The position numbers and the translations under genes are program-made. The notes below the pieces were generated by a model, which saw nothing but the letters and a program-made list of their open reading frames with translations, was not told the DNA's origin and did no database searches. A DNA stretch of 64,000 nucleotides from JAJKIV01 sp036741775 (GTDB taxonomy: Bacteria > Gemmatimonadota > Gemmatimonadetes > Gemmatimonadales > Gemmatimonadaceae), in NCBI GenBank assembly GCA_036741775.1, contig DAINRQ010000025.1, positions 4,902 through 68,901 on the forward strand. The letters run 5' to 3'. How positions within the stretch are numbered: position 1 is the stretch's first letter; the number at the start of each line of letters is the position of its first letter. Shown piece after piece: positions 1 through 7,181 of the stretch.

Positions 1-249
1 GGCGAGATGGCGCGCCTCGCGGTCGCCGCTCGCGATGTCGCCTTCTTCGCGCAGGATGGTTCCGCGATCGCGGAGCTTCGTCGAATCGTGCGAGCGGGCG
101 GTCGCGCCGCGGCACCGCGTGACAGCATTGCGTGGGCATCGGTCGCAACGGCGCTCCAGCCACTGCTCTCGGATCGCGCCTGGACCGTGAACGATCTCGA
201 CGTGATCGATCGCGCCGTTGGCGCGACCATGGCGGTTGCCGCGCGGTAG
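1..249 (+). CDS. C-terminal end of an unidentified protein (partial)
   Basis: An open frame runs from the left window edge to a TAG at 247-249 with GC-rich codon choice typical of the neighbours. The visible 80 or so residues are alanine/arginine-rich and probably helical; no motif is recognisable. An internal ATG at position 7 exists, but the frame is open to the edge, so this is most likely the tail of a longer gene that begins outside the window. Family and function cannot be assigned. Confidence 0.4.
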   Translation, partial: GEMARLAVAARDVAFFAQDGSAIAELRRIVRAGGRAAAPRDSIAWASVATALQPLLSDRAWTVNDLDVIDRAVGATMAVAAR

Positions 250-555
250 CCGCGCGGTAGCCGAGCGGTGCCACGAGTGCCTCCACCGCGAAAAGGTCCT
301 CGCCAACGCGATCCGAGCCGCTAGATGTCGACGTCGCCTCGGGCTATCGCTGCGTCGACGCGACTCCTGTCGACCGCCTTGTCGGCTCCCGCCACTCCAT
401 CGTGAGTCGCCGTCCGTGATCGATTCGTCGTTGAGCGGACCGTATCGTTGCAGACACCCTGCTCATGTGTGCGTTCAGGCGCCGAGACTGACCGGGAGCC
501 TGAGCTGTCCGCGGATATACTCGTCCGAGTAGCCGTCGAGCGCGACGCTACCGCG
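250..555. other. Gene-free spacer
   Basis: About 300 bases between the partial left-edge gene and the convergent 3' end of higA. It begins with a short direct repeat of a CGCGCGGTAGCCG-like unit immediately after the stop codon. I see no convincing coding frame, RNA gene or strong terminator hairpin in it. Confidence 0.4.
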
Positions 556-942
556 TCATGCCAGCAATAGGTCCGCCGGAACGCCCAACCGGTCGCGCAA
601 CGCCTTCATCTGTCCGGTCGAGAGCTGCCGCACGCCCTTGAAGAAGTCCGACACGCGGCTGCGACCGCCCATGATCTGGGCGAGTTCGCCCCGCGTCATG
701 CCGTGCTGCTCGAGGAAAAAGTCGACCGCCTCCTGCGGCGTCGGGTCTCGGAGCTCCGGCACATGTTCATCCTCGTATGCCTTGATCAACACCGACAAGA
801 ACTCGAGCCGGTCGTAGTCAGCCGTGCCCTTCTTGGCGTTTGCGTCGAGAAGCCGATCGACCTCCACAACTGCCGCATTGTACTCTCGCGCCGTCCGCAA
901 CACGTGCGGCGTCGAGAAATCGAGTGTGATCGTCCCTGCCAT
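556..942 (-). CDS. higA: HigA-family antitoxin, helix-turn-helix
   Basis: The 128-residue protein has the layout of the long HigA antitoxins (COG5499 type): an N-terminal segment of about 75 residues that in this family folds over the toxin, then a C-terminal Xre-like helix-turn-helix at roughly residues 76-125 (motifs MTRGELAQIMGGRSRVSDFF and LSTGQMKALRDRLGVP). The antitoxin should neutralise the HigB mRNA interferase and, with it, repress the operon. It lies 54 bases downstream of higB on the same strand; toxin-before-antitoxin order is the hallmark of higBA. Three inverted-repeat sites upstream of higB (1340-1420) are plausible targets of this helix-turn-helix. The start is the ATG at 942, in line with the family length. 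Confidence 0.85.
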   Translation of the reverse strand: MAGTITLDFSTPHVLRTAREYNAAVVEVDRLLDANAKKGTADYDRLEFLSVLIKAYEDEHVPELRDPTPQEAVDFFLEQHGMTRGELAQIMGGRSRVSDFFKGVRQLSTGQMKALRDRLGVPADLLLA

Positions 943-996
943 TGTCCTGCCTCATCCAGTGAGGGGCTTTCCCAATTATCAATGCTACCGGGCGCC

Positions 997-1290
997 CTAC
1001 AGCAGTCCTTTCTTCATCAGCCGATCGTACTCGTCGTGCGTCACGACGTGACGGACGTACACCCGTCCAAGGTCGAACCGCATGTCGCACACCAATCGGT
1101 ATTGCTTCGCGATGTTGAAGACCGCTCGGTAGCTGCCAAGGAAGTCCACGGTCGGAAAATCAGCCAAGACGGCGTTCTGCTTCTTGTACCGCTTGGCCTT
1201 CACGGCCTTGTACCACACCGAAAGGGGGCCCTCTGTCTCAGCATGTTTCCTCGCGACGTCGGTGAGCCGTTTGCGTGTGATGACGTGCAT
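997..1290 (-). CDS. higB: HigB-family toxin (mRNA interferase)
   Basis: From the ATG at 1290 the product is 97 residues and begins MHVITRKRL, the typical HigB_toxin (PF09907) opening. Further family features are the WYKAVK segment, a central VFNI-KQYRLVCDMRF strand pair and the C-terminal VYVRHVVTHDEYDR motif. Members are ribosome-dependent or free mRNA endonucleases held in check by HigA. The frame is open upstream to 1347, but that would add 19 residues not found in the family and would place the start inside the first operator-like repeat, so 1290 is preferred. The downstream partner is higA at 556-942. Confidence 0.85.
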   Translation of the reverse strand: MHVITRKRLTDVARKHAETEGPLSVWYKAVKAKRYKKQNAVLADFPTVDFLGSYRAVFNIAKQYRLVCDMRFDLGRVYVRHVVTHDEYDRLMKKGLL

Positions 1291-1339
1291 CTGCTGGGTA
1301 CCATGGACCCGGTGGCCGCCTGTGGGGTGCAGCGGGAAC

Positions 1340-1420
1340 GTTACCAATATGGTAACATCGCAAGCCGCGCGTCAAGGGTCGCGTTACCAATTTGGCAAGT
1401 TCCGTCCCCAATCTGGTAAC
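1340..1420. promoter_or_regulatory. Three operator-like inverted repeats upstream of higBA
   Basis: Three related 17-base sites occur at 1340-1356 (GTTACCAATATGGTAAC, perfect 7-bp arms around ATA), 1383-1399 (GTTACCAATTTGGCAAG) and 1404-1420 (GTCCCCAATCTGGTAAC). The last two start 21 bp apart, two helical turns. They lie 50-130 bp upstream of the preferred higB start, where an autoregulating HigA would bind. The rightmost site also faces the divergent gene at 1635. Confidence 0.7.
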
Positions 1421-1634
1421 ACACGGCGTTGGCGGGATTTACGCCTGTCCCCGGTCCCGAGTGCTCCACGTTCGCGCGTTCCCCGCTGTTCCGAGTCGGC
1501 GTCCATGGCGCGCCGTCTGGCTGGCATCCCGCACAGATGTCTGTCGGCTGTCGGGCGGTGGCGGTACGTTCGCACATGCCAAACGCTGCCTCAGCGGCGG
1601 TGAGCAAGAGCCGCCCAATCGCAGAACTGCTCCG

Positions 1635-2795
1635 ATGACCCAGCGCCACCTCGTCGCCGTCTGGAACCCGTCCTACGAAGCCGACGCGATGGAGCAGCAC
1701 CTCTCCGTGCTCCTCGCGGCTGCCGCGCGCCACCGCGCCGGCGAGTGCGACGAAGACGAGGTCTACGTCTGGTGGGGCAAGATCCGCTCGGCCAACCGCC
1801 AGCAACCCATCCCGCACCTCGCGGACATCCTCTCCATCGACGCCGAGCTCGGGAGCGATGACGCCACCGTCGCCGCCGATCGCGAGGTCCACCTCTACCT
1901 CACCGACTACCGCTCACTCTACGTTGCGCACGTCGGCGGCATCACCGCCGACGATATGCGCGACGACGACGCTCACGTCCCCGCGTTCTACGCCGCCCAG
2001 GGGTTCAACTGCGATTGCTGGTTCCAGCTCTGGGACATCCGGCGCGTCGTGTCGAGCGACACCCTCGGCGTCGTCGAAGAGCTCAAGAAGCTTCGCAACA
2101 CGCGCTACAACGACCGCCCCGTGTCCATCTACGGAGGCATGGTCGATCTTCCACTCATCGTCACGCGCTCCGACGGCGCGCGGTACTTCGATCACACGGT
2201 TCGCGCGGCACTCACCGGCGGCAAGTTCTGGTGTGAGTTCGACGCCGAGCGGAGTGGCATGGGCGCGATCGAGCGCGAGCTCCGCGAGAACCTCTTCGGC
2301 GACGACGCGTGGAGTGGCCTCGAGCCCGCGGCGCGCTCGTTCATCGCGTCCGCTGAGAAGACATTGCGCGATCACCGCAGCGATCCGGCGTTCGACTTCA
2401 CACCGGTACTCGTGGACTTCGCGAAGGCGCTCGAGGTTCAGGGGAACGCCCTGCTGCGCCGAGCGTTGGCGAACGCGCCTCGTGACGTGAGGCTCGCGAA
2501 CGTCGAAGGCCGGTCCGTGGACCTGACGCGTGGAGAGTTTCTCTCACTCGGTCAGTTGGCGCGCGTCATCGCCGACAACAAAGGCGTGAACGACGGGCTG
2601 AGGCGACGCGTGCGGCCGGGCGAGTGGGTCGCGGTGAGCCTGGCGCCCGTCATGCGCGAGATCGCGGAGCTCCGAAACCCGGCGGCGCACACCGAGCGAT
2701 TCTCACGCGAGCAGATCGTTCCGCTTCGAGACCGGTTGGTCGGCGTCGGGTGCATGGGTCATCTCGTCGAGCTGGGCAGGGTGCGACTCGTGTGA
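1635..2795 (+). CDS. Unknown protein with C-terminal HEPN-like Rx4H motif
   Basis: The 386-residue product is soluble and not a family I can name. The best clue is near the C-terminus: a helical region containing ELRNPAAHTE, in which Arg347 and His352 form Rx4H with Asn directly after Arg. This is the catalytic signature of HEPN ribonucleases, a fold common in toxin-antitoxin, abortive-infection and CRISPR effectors. The N-terminal 230 residues are rich in aromatic and acidic positions (VYVWWGKIRS, HLYLTDYRSLYVAHV) and may be a sensor or nucleic-acid-binding domain. The frame is open back to 1392, but ATG 1635 gives a sensible MTQRHLVAVW start and avoids overlap with the higBA operators. It sits between higBA and an IS21 remnant, an accessory setting. 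HEPN is inferred from the motif only. Confidence 0.6.
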   Translation: MTQRHLVAVWNPSYEADAMEQHLSVLLAAAARHRAGECDEDEVYVWWGKIRSANRQQPIPHLADILSIDAELGSDDATVAADREVHLYLTDYRSLYVAHVGGITADDMRDDDAHVPAFYAAQGFNCDCWFQLWDIRRVVSSDTLGVVEELKKLRNTRYNDRPVSIYGGMVDLPLIVTRSDGARYFDHTVRAALTGGKFWCEFDAERSGMGAIERELRENLFGDDAWSGLEPAARSFIASAEKTLRDHRSDPAFDFTPVLVDFAKALEVQGNALLRRALANAPRDVRLANVEGRSVDLTRGEFLSLGQLARVIADNKGVNDGLRRRVRPGEWVAVSLAPVMREIAELRNPAAHTERFSREQIVPLRDRLVGVGCMGHLVELGRVRLV

Positions 2796-2813
2796 GCCAG
2801 GCCGACCGTCGCT

Positions 2814-3227
2814 ATGCCACTCCATCGCTTCAAGCGACCGCGCGCAGAACACCCCTTCGTCGGCCTGTGGCACATCACGAGCATGGAAGTTTGGGACAAC
2901 GACTACGTCAACATGGAGCGCCAGGCATTCGTCGAGATCAACTCCGAGAACCTCGGCTCATTTCAGTTCGGGCTGGTCCGCGGTGAGCTCGACGGCTACG
3001 TGGAGAGGCGTGACGACGAACCGTCCGATTCGCGTCGAGACCTGAAGCAGCCCGCGTCTGACAGGTTCATGTTCACCTGGGACGGTTTCGATGAGGGCGA
3101 CGAGGTGAGCGGGAGCGGGTGGATGCGCGTCACAGGTGCGAACGAAGCCATCGGGCTGATCAAGCTCCACTTAGGTGACCGATCGACCTTTCGAGCTCGC
3201 CGAGCTCGAGCTCGGCGAGGGGGGTGA
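2814..3227 (+). CDS. Conserved small hypothetical protein
   Basis: This 137-residue protein starts 18 bases after the preceding stop and so is probably cotranscribed with the HEPN-like gene. The segment FVGLWHITSMEVWDNDYVNM, then GSFQFGLVRGELDGYV and FTWDGFDEGDEVSGSGW, resembles a widespread family of small single-domain beta-rich proteins of unknown function that often accompany mobile or toxin-antitoxin genes. The last 12 or so codons read through a perfect 24-base palindrome (3196-3219) and give an odd Arg/Ala-rich tail, so the natural C-terminus may have been altered by that hairpin. Confidence 0.6.
   Translation: MPLHRFKRPRAEHPFVGLWHITSMEVWDNDYVNMERQAFVEINSENLGSFQFGLVRGELDGYVERRDDEPSDSRRDLKQPASDRFMFTWDGFDEGDEVSGSGWMRVTGANEAIGLIKLHLGDRSTFRARRARARRGG
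3196..3219. terminator. Perfect 24-base palindrome at a gene end
   Basis: Twelve-base arms (CTCGCCGAGCTC and its complement) meet without a spacer, just before the stop codon at 3225-3227. It could act as a transcription terminator or be a repeat scar. No U-tract follows; GC-rich genomes often lack one. Confidence 0.45.
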
Positions 3228-3272
3228 GCCGACGCGTATACCCATGCAACGATTTCGTGGGAGCGACAGGCC

Positions 3273-3545
3273 GTGAGCTACCAGCTCACGATCCACGCCG
3301 AGGTCGAGCACCGCGTTCTCTACGTCACGACGTTTCCGGGCGGAAGAAGTGATGTCCTCGTATCCCACACGATACGCGATTTCCTGCTCATCGGCCGTCT
3401 GTCGCGCGCGGCCGCGAAGGGCCGGCTCGAGCGTGCGCTCGAGCCCTTCCTGCATCCGCACGTGCTGGTGATCGACAAACTGGGCTACCTCTCGCACGCC
3501 ACGGACGCGGCGAACGTCCTCTACCGCGTCGTGAACGAGCGGTAA
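3273..3545 (+). pseudogene. IstB (IS21 helper ATPase) remnant
   Basis: Residues 27-90 of this 90-codon frame match the middle of IstB, the AAA+ helper ATPase of IS21 elements. HPHVLVIDKLGYLSHATDAA corresponds to the Walker B/sensor block (normally VLVIDELGYL, so the Glu after Asp is Lys here), followed by NVLYRVVNER. The P-loop half upstream and the sensor/arginine-finger half downstream are missing, and IstB is normally about 240-260 residues. It is a decayed insertion-sequence fragment and marks this stretch as a past insertion site. Confidence 0.7.
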
Positions 3546-3678
3546 GTAGAGCGATCGAGAGAGCTGGATAGATACGGGAGTGCGAATGGCAATTCCTCGC
3601 AACGCTGTTCGCCGTTGACTGCCACGAGCGCGCGCATCTCGGCAGCCTACAGCGAGACGTCGACCGGACTCAATGAAA

Positions 3679-3713
3679 GAGCGTCGCACAGCCAGTCAGG
3701 CTGTACGACGCTC
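3679..3713. terminator. Terminator-like hairpin
   Basis: A 15-base stem (GAGCGTCGCACAGCC against GGCTGTACGACGCTC, one mismatch) closes a 5-base loop just beyond the 3' end of the lipoprotein gene at 3764. Nearly the same stem recurs at 8564-8598 behind a paralogous gene. Confidence 0.6.
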
Positions 3714-3763
3714 CGCGGTGATAGGTGCGGGAGGGCGGCGACGTGGATCGCTAGGTTCCGCCG

Positions 3764-5107
3764 TTACTTCCTAACGATCGAGAGCTTGACCCCGCCGGAC
3801 ACCGAGGCGGGCGCGACCCAGTCGGGCGTGTAGATGGTGGTCGCGGTTGCCTTGGCGGCTCCGGCCTGCCAGGCCCCCGACGTCAGGAACATCTTCCTCG
3901 CCCACGTCGTCGTGGTCTGGCTGCAGGCGACCTGCGTCGTGGCCGTCGTGTGGACCTGATTGACCTGCTTGCCCACCTTCTGATCCTGACGCAGCTCCAG
4001 CCGCAGAAGGATCGTCTCGTCGCGCGTGCACTTCATGGTACCGGTGAGCAGCGCGTAACCGGTCCCCGTGTCGAGTCGAGCGGTCGGATCAATGGCGATC
4101 GTGACCTTGGTGAAGTCGTTGAACTCGAACGCGCCAATGTCGCACTTCGCGTCGCGCACGACGTAGCGCTGGTCGGTCGTCTGCGAGCAGGTGGTGCCCG
4201 TGTTGTACGCCGGGCTCGTGTGCGGGATCGCGTGTGTCATGTTCGGCCCGCCGTTGTACGCCAGCGGCATGAGCTGCGGGTCGGATGGCGTGATCGCGGC
4301 GTCGGCGCAACTCCAGTCGTTCACGACGTTCGTTCCCTGGTACCCTAGGCCGTGATAGGTCGCGCAGTTCTGGAGCGGGCTCCCGTTGTGCGCGAGAATC
4401 GCGTTACGCAGCAACACCTGGGCGGATCCGCCCGGTAGACTGAACGGTCCGAGCCCGGCGCCCGGGGCGTTGTACGCGATGGTGCTGTTGTCGATCTCGA
4501 CGTGCGCGTATGTGCCGTATTCGACCGCCGCCTTCCCGACGACGTTGCCACTCACGGTGCTGTTGGCGAGGCGCAGGAAGTTGTCAGCGTGCAGCGCCGA
4601 TCCCGCTCCGCGATTGTCCTGCACCGTCGTGTTGTACAACGACAGCGACGGTGCCGAGACCGCCGAGCCCAGGTCGGCGTATCCCTTCGTCAGCGTCAGG
4701 TTTCGAAGTGAGAGTGACGTGCCGCCGCTGATGACGCGGTGCTGGTCGTTGCCGCTGAGCGTGATACCCTTGGCGGGTCCGATGATCTCCACGGGCCGGC
4801 GCGCGTCGAGCGGCGCGTCGAGCGTGATAGTATCGCCCTCGAGGCTCGCGACGAAGACGATCACGCCGGTGGGGCCAGGCTGGTTGACCTGGTCGACGGC
4901 CCACTGCAGCGAGCCGACGTCGGTACCCCCGCTCGCGTTCGTGACGGTGACCTGGATCGGCTCGATGGCGAGCACGGGCGTGCCGGGCGCGATTGTCGCC
5001 GGAGACCCGGGGGCGGCGGGTTCGTCCGCGCAGGCGGCGAGGGCTGCCAGCCCGAAGAGCGTAAGTGCGAGCGGCCAGTGACGGGCTCGCGTGTTGAATG
5101 TATGCAT
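3764..5107 (-). CDS. Beta-helix lipoprotein, choice-of-anchor Q type (copy 1)
   Basis: The 447-residue precursor has a lipoprotein signal ending LAALAACADEP, with Cys at about residue 26 as the lipidation site. Beyond a linker comes a right-handed beta-helix of the pectin-lyase/CSLREA kind, with repeated asparagine-ladder turns (LTLTKG, NTTVQDN, NSTVSGN, NSTIAYN). This is closed by the choice-of-anchor Q signature (YNGGPNMTHA, then DQRYVVRD, CDIGAFEF). A final 110-residue beta-rich domain (VTIAIDPTARLDTG to KLSIVRK) is shared with the copies at 8644 and, more distantly, 38273 and 10734. It is probably anchored to the outer membrane and surface exposed; ligand unknown. The leader carries a hairpin that could hide the ribosome-binding site (5117-5166). 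This is one of the two intact family members. Confidence 0.8.
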   Translation of the reverse strand: MHTFNTRARHWPLALTLFGLAALAACADEPAAPGSPATIAPGTPVLAIEPIQVTVTNASGGTDVGSLQWAVDQVNQPGPTGVIVFVASLEGDTITLDAPLDARRPVEIIGPAKGITLSGNDQHRVISGGTSLSLRNLTLTKGYADLGSAVSAPSLSLYNTTVQDNRGAGSALHADNFLRLANSTVSGNVVGKAAVEYGTYAHVEIDNSTIAYNAPGAGLGPFSLPGGSAQVLLRNAILAHNGSPLQNCATYHGLGYQGTNVVNDWSCADAAITPSDPQLMPLAYNGGPNMTHAIPHTSPAYNTGTTCSQTTDQRYVVRDAKCDIGAFEFNDFTKVTIAIDPTARLDTGTGYALLTGTMKCTRDETILLRLELRQDQKVGKQVNQVHTTATTQVACSQTTTTWARKMFLTSGAWQAGAAKATATTIYTPDWVAPASVSGGVKLSIVRK

Positions 5108-5611
5108 CTGTCGTTATCCTCGATGGGTGGTAGGGCTGCGTCCTGTTAGGCGCAGCCAATCGAGGATTCGAGCCAGGCACCGCTACGGACGGGCATGAGC
5201 GGCGGCGCGGAATGAGTGCCGGGAATCGGAGTCGTGGTTCGAATCCGCTCGACGCCGGGTGGATTACCCCGACGACCACCCACTCACTAGCGAGATCAGC
5301 CGCGCTTACCCGAGGACCGCGGCGCCACTGATCCGGGTGTCCGCGAAACGCGGGATGGCGCCAGCCGCATCAACCTCAGGTTTAGACGCCCCTGTGCCGG
5401 CCGATCCCGCACTGCCCAAGGTCGCGCGGTTGGAGAGGTCCCAACGCGACGACCTGGAACCGGGACCCGCGTGGCGGTGCATTCGGGAGAGTCGAGCGAT
5501 CGGCGCACGCGGCGGGAGTCCTCTTGTCGGCTAGCGTGCGCGGCGGTATGAACGAGCCGACGTGAACCACCGCCACCTGCGACACTCGGGAACCCGCGAG
5601 AGGAGCGTGAC
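5108..5611. promoter_or_regulatory. Intergenic region with RBS-masking leader hairpin (5117-5166)
   Basis: Read on the minus strand, the leader of the copy-1 lipoprotein gene forms a two-part stem. The outer arms TCCTCGAT (5117-5124 on plus) and ATCGAGGA (5159-5166) pair, and the inner arms 5134-5140 (GGCTGCG) and 5151-5157 (CGCAGCC) pair around a 10-base loop. The outer stem includes the GAGGA that would serve as the ribosome-binding site, 10 bases upstream of the ATG at 5107. The rest (5167-5611) is a divergent intergenic region holding the promoter of the 5612 gene; nothing else is recognisable. Confidence 0.5.
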
Positions 5612-6214
5612 GTGAAGCGAAAATCCGGCTGCGGCCCCGGCCTGCTCGCCCTCGGGCTCTTCTTCGCGTTCGTGTTGGGCATGGACTACCTCGCCGTCCA
5701 GATCGACCGGCGCCGCTTTCCCTGGGGCTACGCGGACTCCGGCCAGCCTCCGCTCGTGGGCACATGGGTGGGCCCGTTCACCACCGCGAGCGGTAAGCGG
5801 CTCGCCATGATGGTCGACATCGATCTGGTGGAGCTGGGTCGGAACCGCCGGTACACGCCGATCATCCGCACGAGGCGCCACAGCTGGCTCGAGGGTCGCG
5901 TGCTCGTGTGCGACGGGCCAGGGCGGGTGCGCCACCTCGAGGCGTCGGGCGAACCTAACGATGATCGAGCGTCGCGCTTTCACCTCGCGACGAGCCCCAC
6001 GGACAGCATGCCGCCGGAGGGGCTCGCGCCGAGCCACCTCTATGGTCGCTGGGACGGGGGTGACTCGCTCGCGCTCGAGGCCTCGCTGTACCTGCGGCGC
6101 GGCAAGTCGGCGATCACGAAGAGCGATGACCCCGACACCGGTCTGAAAAACACGCCGCTCACGCTGCGGCGTGGGACGGAGGCGACGTTCACCGAGGTAT
6201 GCGCGCGGCTCTGA
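5612..6214 (+). CDS. Membrane-anchored hypothetical protein
   Basis: A GTG at 5612 preceded by AGGAG at the right distance starts a 200-residue protein. Residues 8-28 (GPGLLALGLFFAFVLGMDYL) form an N-terminal membrane anchor. The rest is a beta-rich extracytoplasmic domain with PLVGTWVGPFTTASGKRLAM, a start seen in lipocalin-like or immunoglobulin-like small secreted domains. No catalytic motif is visible and I do not recognise the family. It is followed by the DUF1080 gene but is probably a separate unit. Confidence 0.6.
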   Translation: MKRKSGCGPGLLALGLFFAFVLGMDYLAVQIDRRRFPWGYADSGQPPLVGTWVGPFTTASGKRLAMMVDIDLVELGRNRRYTPIIRTRRHSWLEGRVLVCDGPGRVRHLEASGEPNDDRASRFHLATSPTDSMPPEGLAPSHLYGRWDGGDSLALEASLYLRRGKSAITKSDDPDTGLKNTPLTLRRGTEATFTEVCARL

Positions 6215-6359
6215 GCCCCGAGCGCGCGAGCAGCGCCTGCTCCGCCGTGCGGTCGCCGATCTTCCATCGACAGCGGCGGGGACCGTACCATTGTACGGAA
6301 TGGAGACACCGGCTGTCTCCTGGCAGGTGAAGACCGAATCGACGCGGAGCACCATCGAG

Positions 6360-7181
6360 ATGGCCTCGACACCATGCCGCCGGACGCGGCGAGCAGTGCC
6401 ACGCACGATCGTCTCACCCGTGATGATCGCGGCGATGGCCCCCGCACTCGCATTCGCCCAGCCGTCCGCGGACACTCGGCCGAACACCCTCACCGCACCC
6501 GAGCGCGCGGCCGGCTGGAGGCTCCTGTTCGACGGCACCACGCTGACGGGCTGGCGCGGGCTCGGTCGCGATACCGTGCCCACCGCCCACTGGGTCGTCG
6601 AGCGTGGCGCGATCCGGAAGATCCCGAGCGGGAAGATCCCGCGACAGGCCGACGGCCAGCCGCTCGCCGGCGGTGACCTCATGACCGTGGACGCGTTCGG
6701 CGACTTCGAGCTGTCGTTCGAGTGGAAGGTCGCTCCCGGCGCGAACAGCGGCGTCAAGTACAACGTCTCCGAGGCATTCTCGCTGGCCAACGCGGGAAAC
6801 CACGCGGCACTCGGCTTCGAGTACCAGGTGCTCGACGACGACCGTCACGAGGACGGCAAGCTCCCCTCGCACCGGACGGCGGCGCTCTACGACCTCATCG
6901 AGCCTAACGTGCAGAAGCAACTGCGGCCAGTGGGCGAATGGAACCGCTCATCCATAGTGTTCCGCGGCAACCGCGGCGAGCACTGGCTCAACGGTGCCAA
7001 GGTCGTAGAGTTCGAGCTCGGCACGCCGCGGATGGACTCGCTCCTCGCGAAGAGCAAGTACCGCACGATCCCGGGATTCGCCGAGCGACGGCGCGGGCAC
7101 ATCGTACTGCAGGACCACGGCGATGAGGTCTGGTACCGCACCATCAAGCTCAGGCGACTGGACGCCACGAGGCCACCATGA
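6360..7181 (+). CDS. DUF1080 family protein (3-keto-disaccharide hydrolase-like), secreted
   Basis: From ATG 6360 the product has an Arg-rich n-region, a hydrophobic stretch (IVSPVMIAAMAPALA) and an AFA-Q cleavage site, then one DUF1080 domain. It shows the family opening WRLLFDGTTLTGWRG, the core FGDFELSFEWKVAPGANSGV and the closing GHIVLQDHGDEVWYRTIKLR. DUF1080 proteins adopt a concanavalin-like jelly roll, and characterised members hydrolyse 3-keto-glycosides. The stop overlaps the start of the Gfo/Idh/MocA gene by four bases (ATGA), so the two are translationally coupled; oxidising a sugar at C3 and then cleaving it is the pathway suggested. ATG 6300 is also in frame but gives a worse signal peptide. 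Confidence 0.8.
   Translation: MASTPCRRTRRAVPRTIVSPVMIAAMAPALAFAQPSADTRPNTLTAPERAAGWRLLFDGTTLTGWRGLGRDTVPTAHWVVERGAIRKIPSGKIPRQADGQPLAGGDLMTVDAFGDFELSFEWKVAPGANSGVKYNVSEAFSLANAGNHAALGFEYQVLDDDRHEDGKLPSHRTAALYDLIEPNVQKQLRPVGEWNRSSIVFRGNRGEHWLNGAKVVEFELGTPRMDSLLAKSKYRTIPGFAERRRGHIVLQDHGDEVWYRTIKLRRLDATRPP

Noticed and set aside
1392..1634. N-terminal extension of the HEPN-like gene
   Set aside because: The extra 81 codons overlap the higBA operators and read as low-complexity Arg/Ser/Val sequence; ATG 1635 gives the conserved-looking start.
3560..3675. Possible IS3-type transposase fragment
   Set aside because: Only about ten residues (LFAVDCHERA) resemble the family and the frame closes soon after; too little for a feature, so mentioned only as a finding.
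5167..5611. tRNA or structured RNA in the spacer before 5612
   Set aside because: The GATTCGAGCC string recalls a T-arm, but no acceptor, D or anticodon arms can be formed around it.
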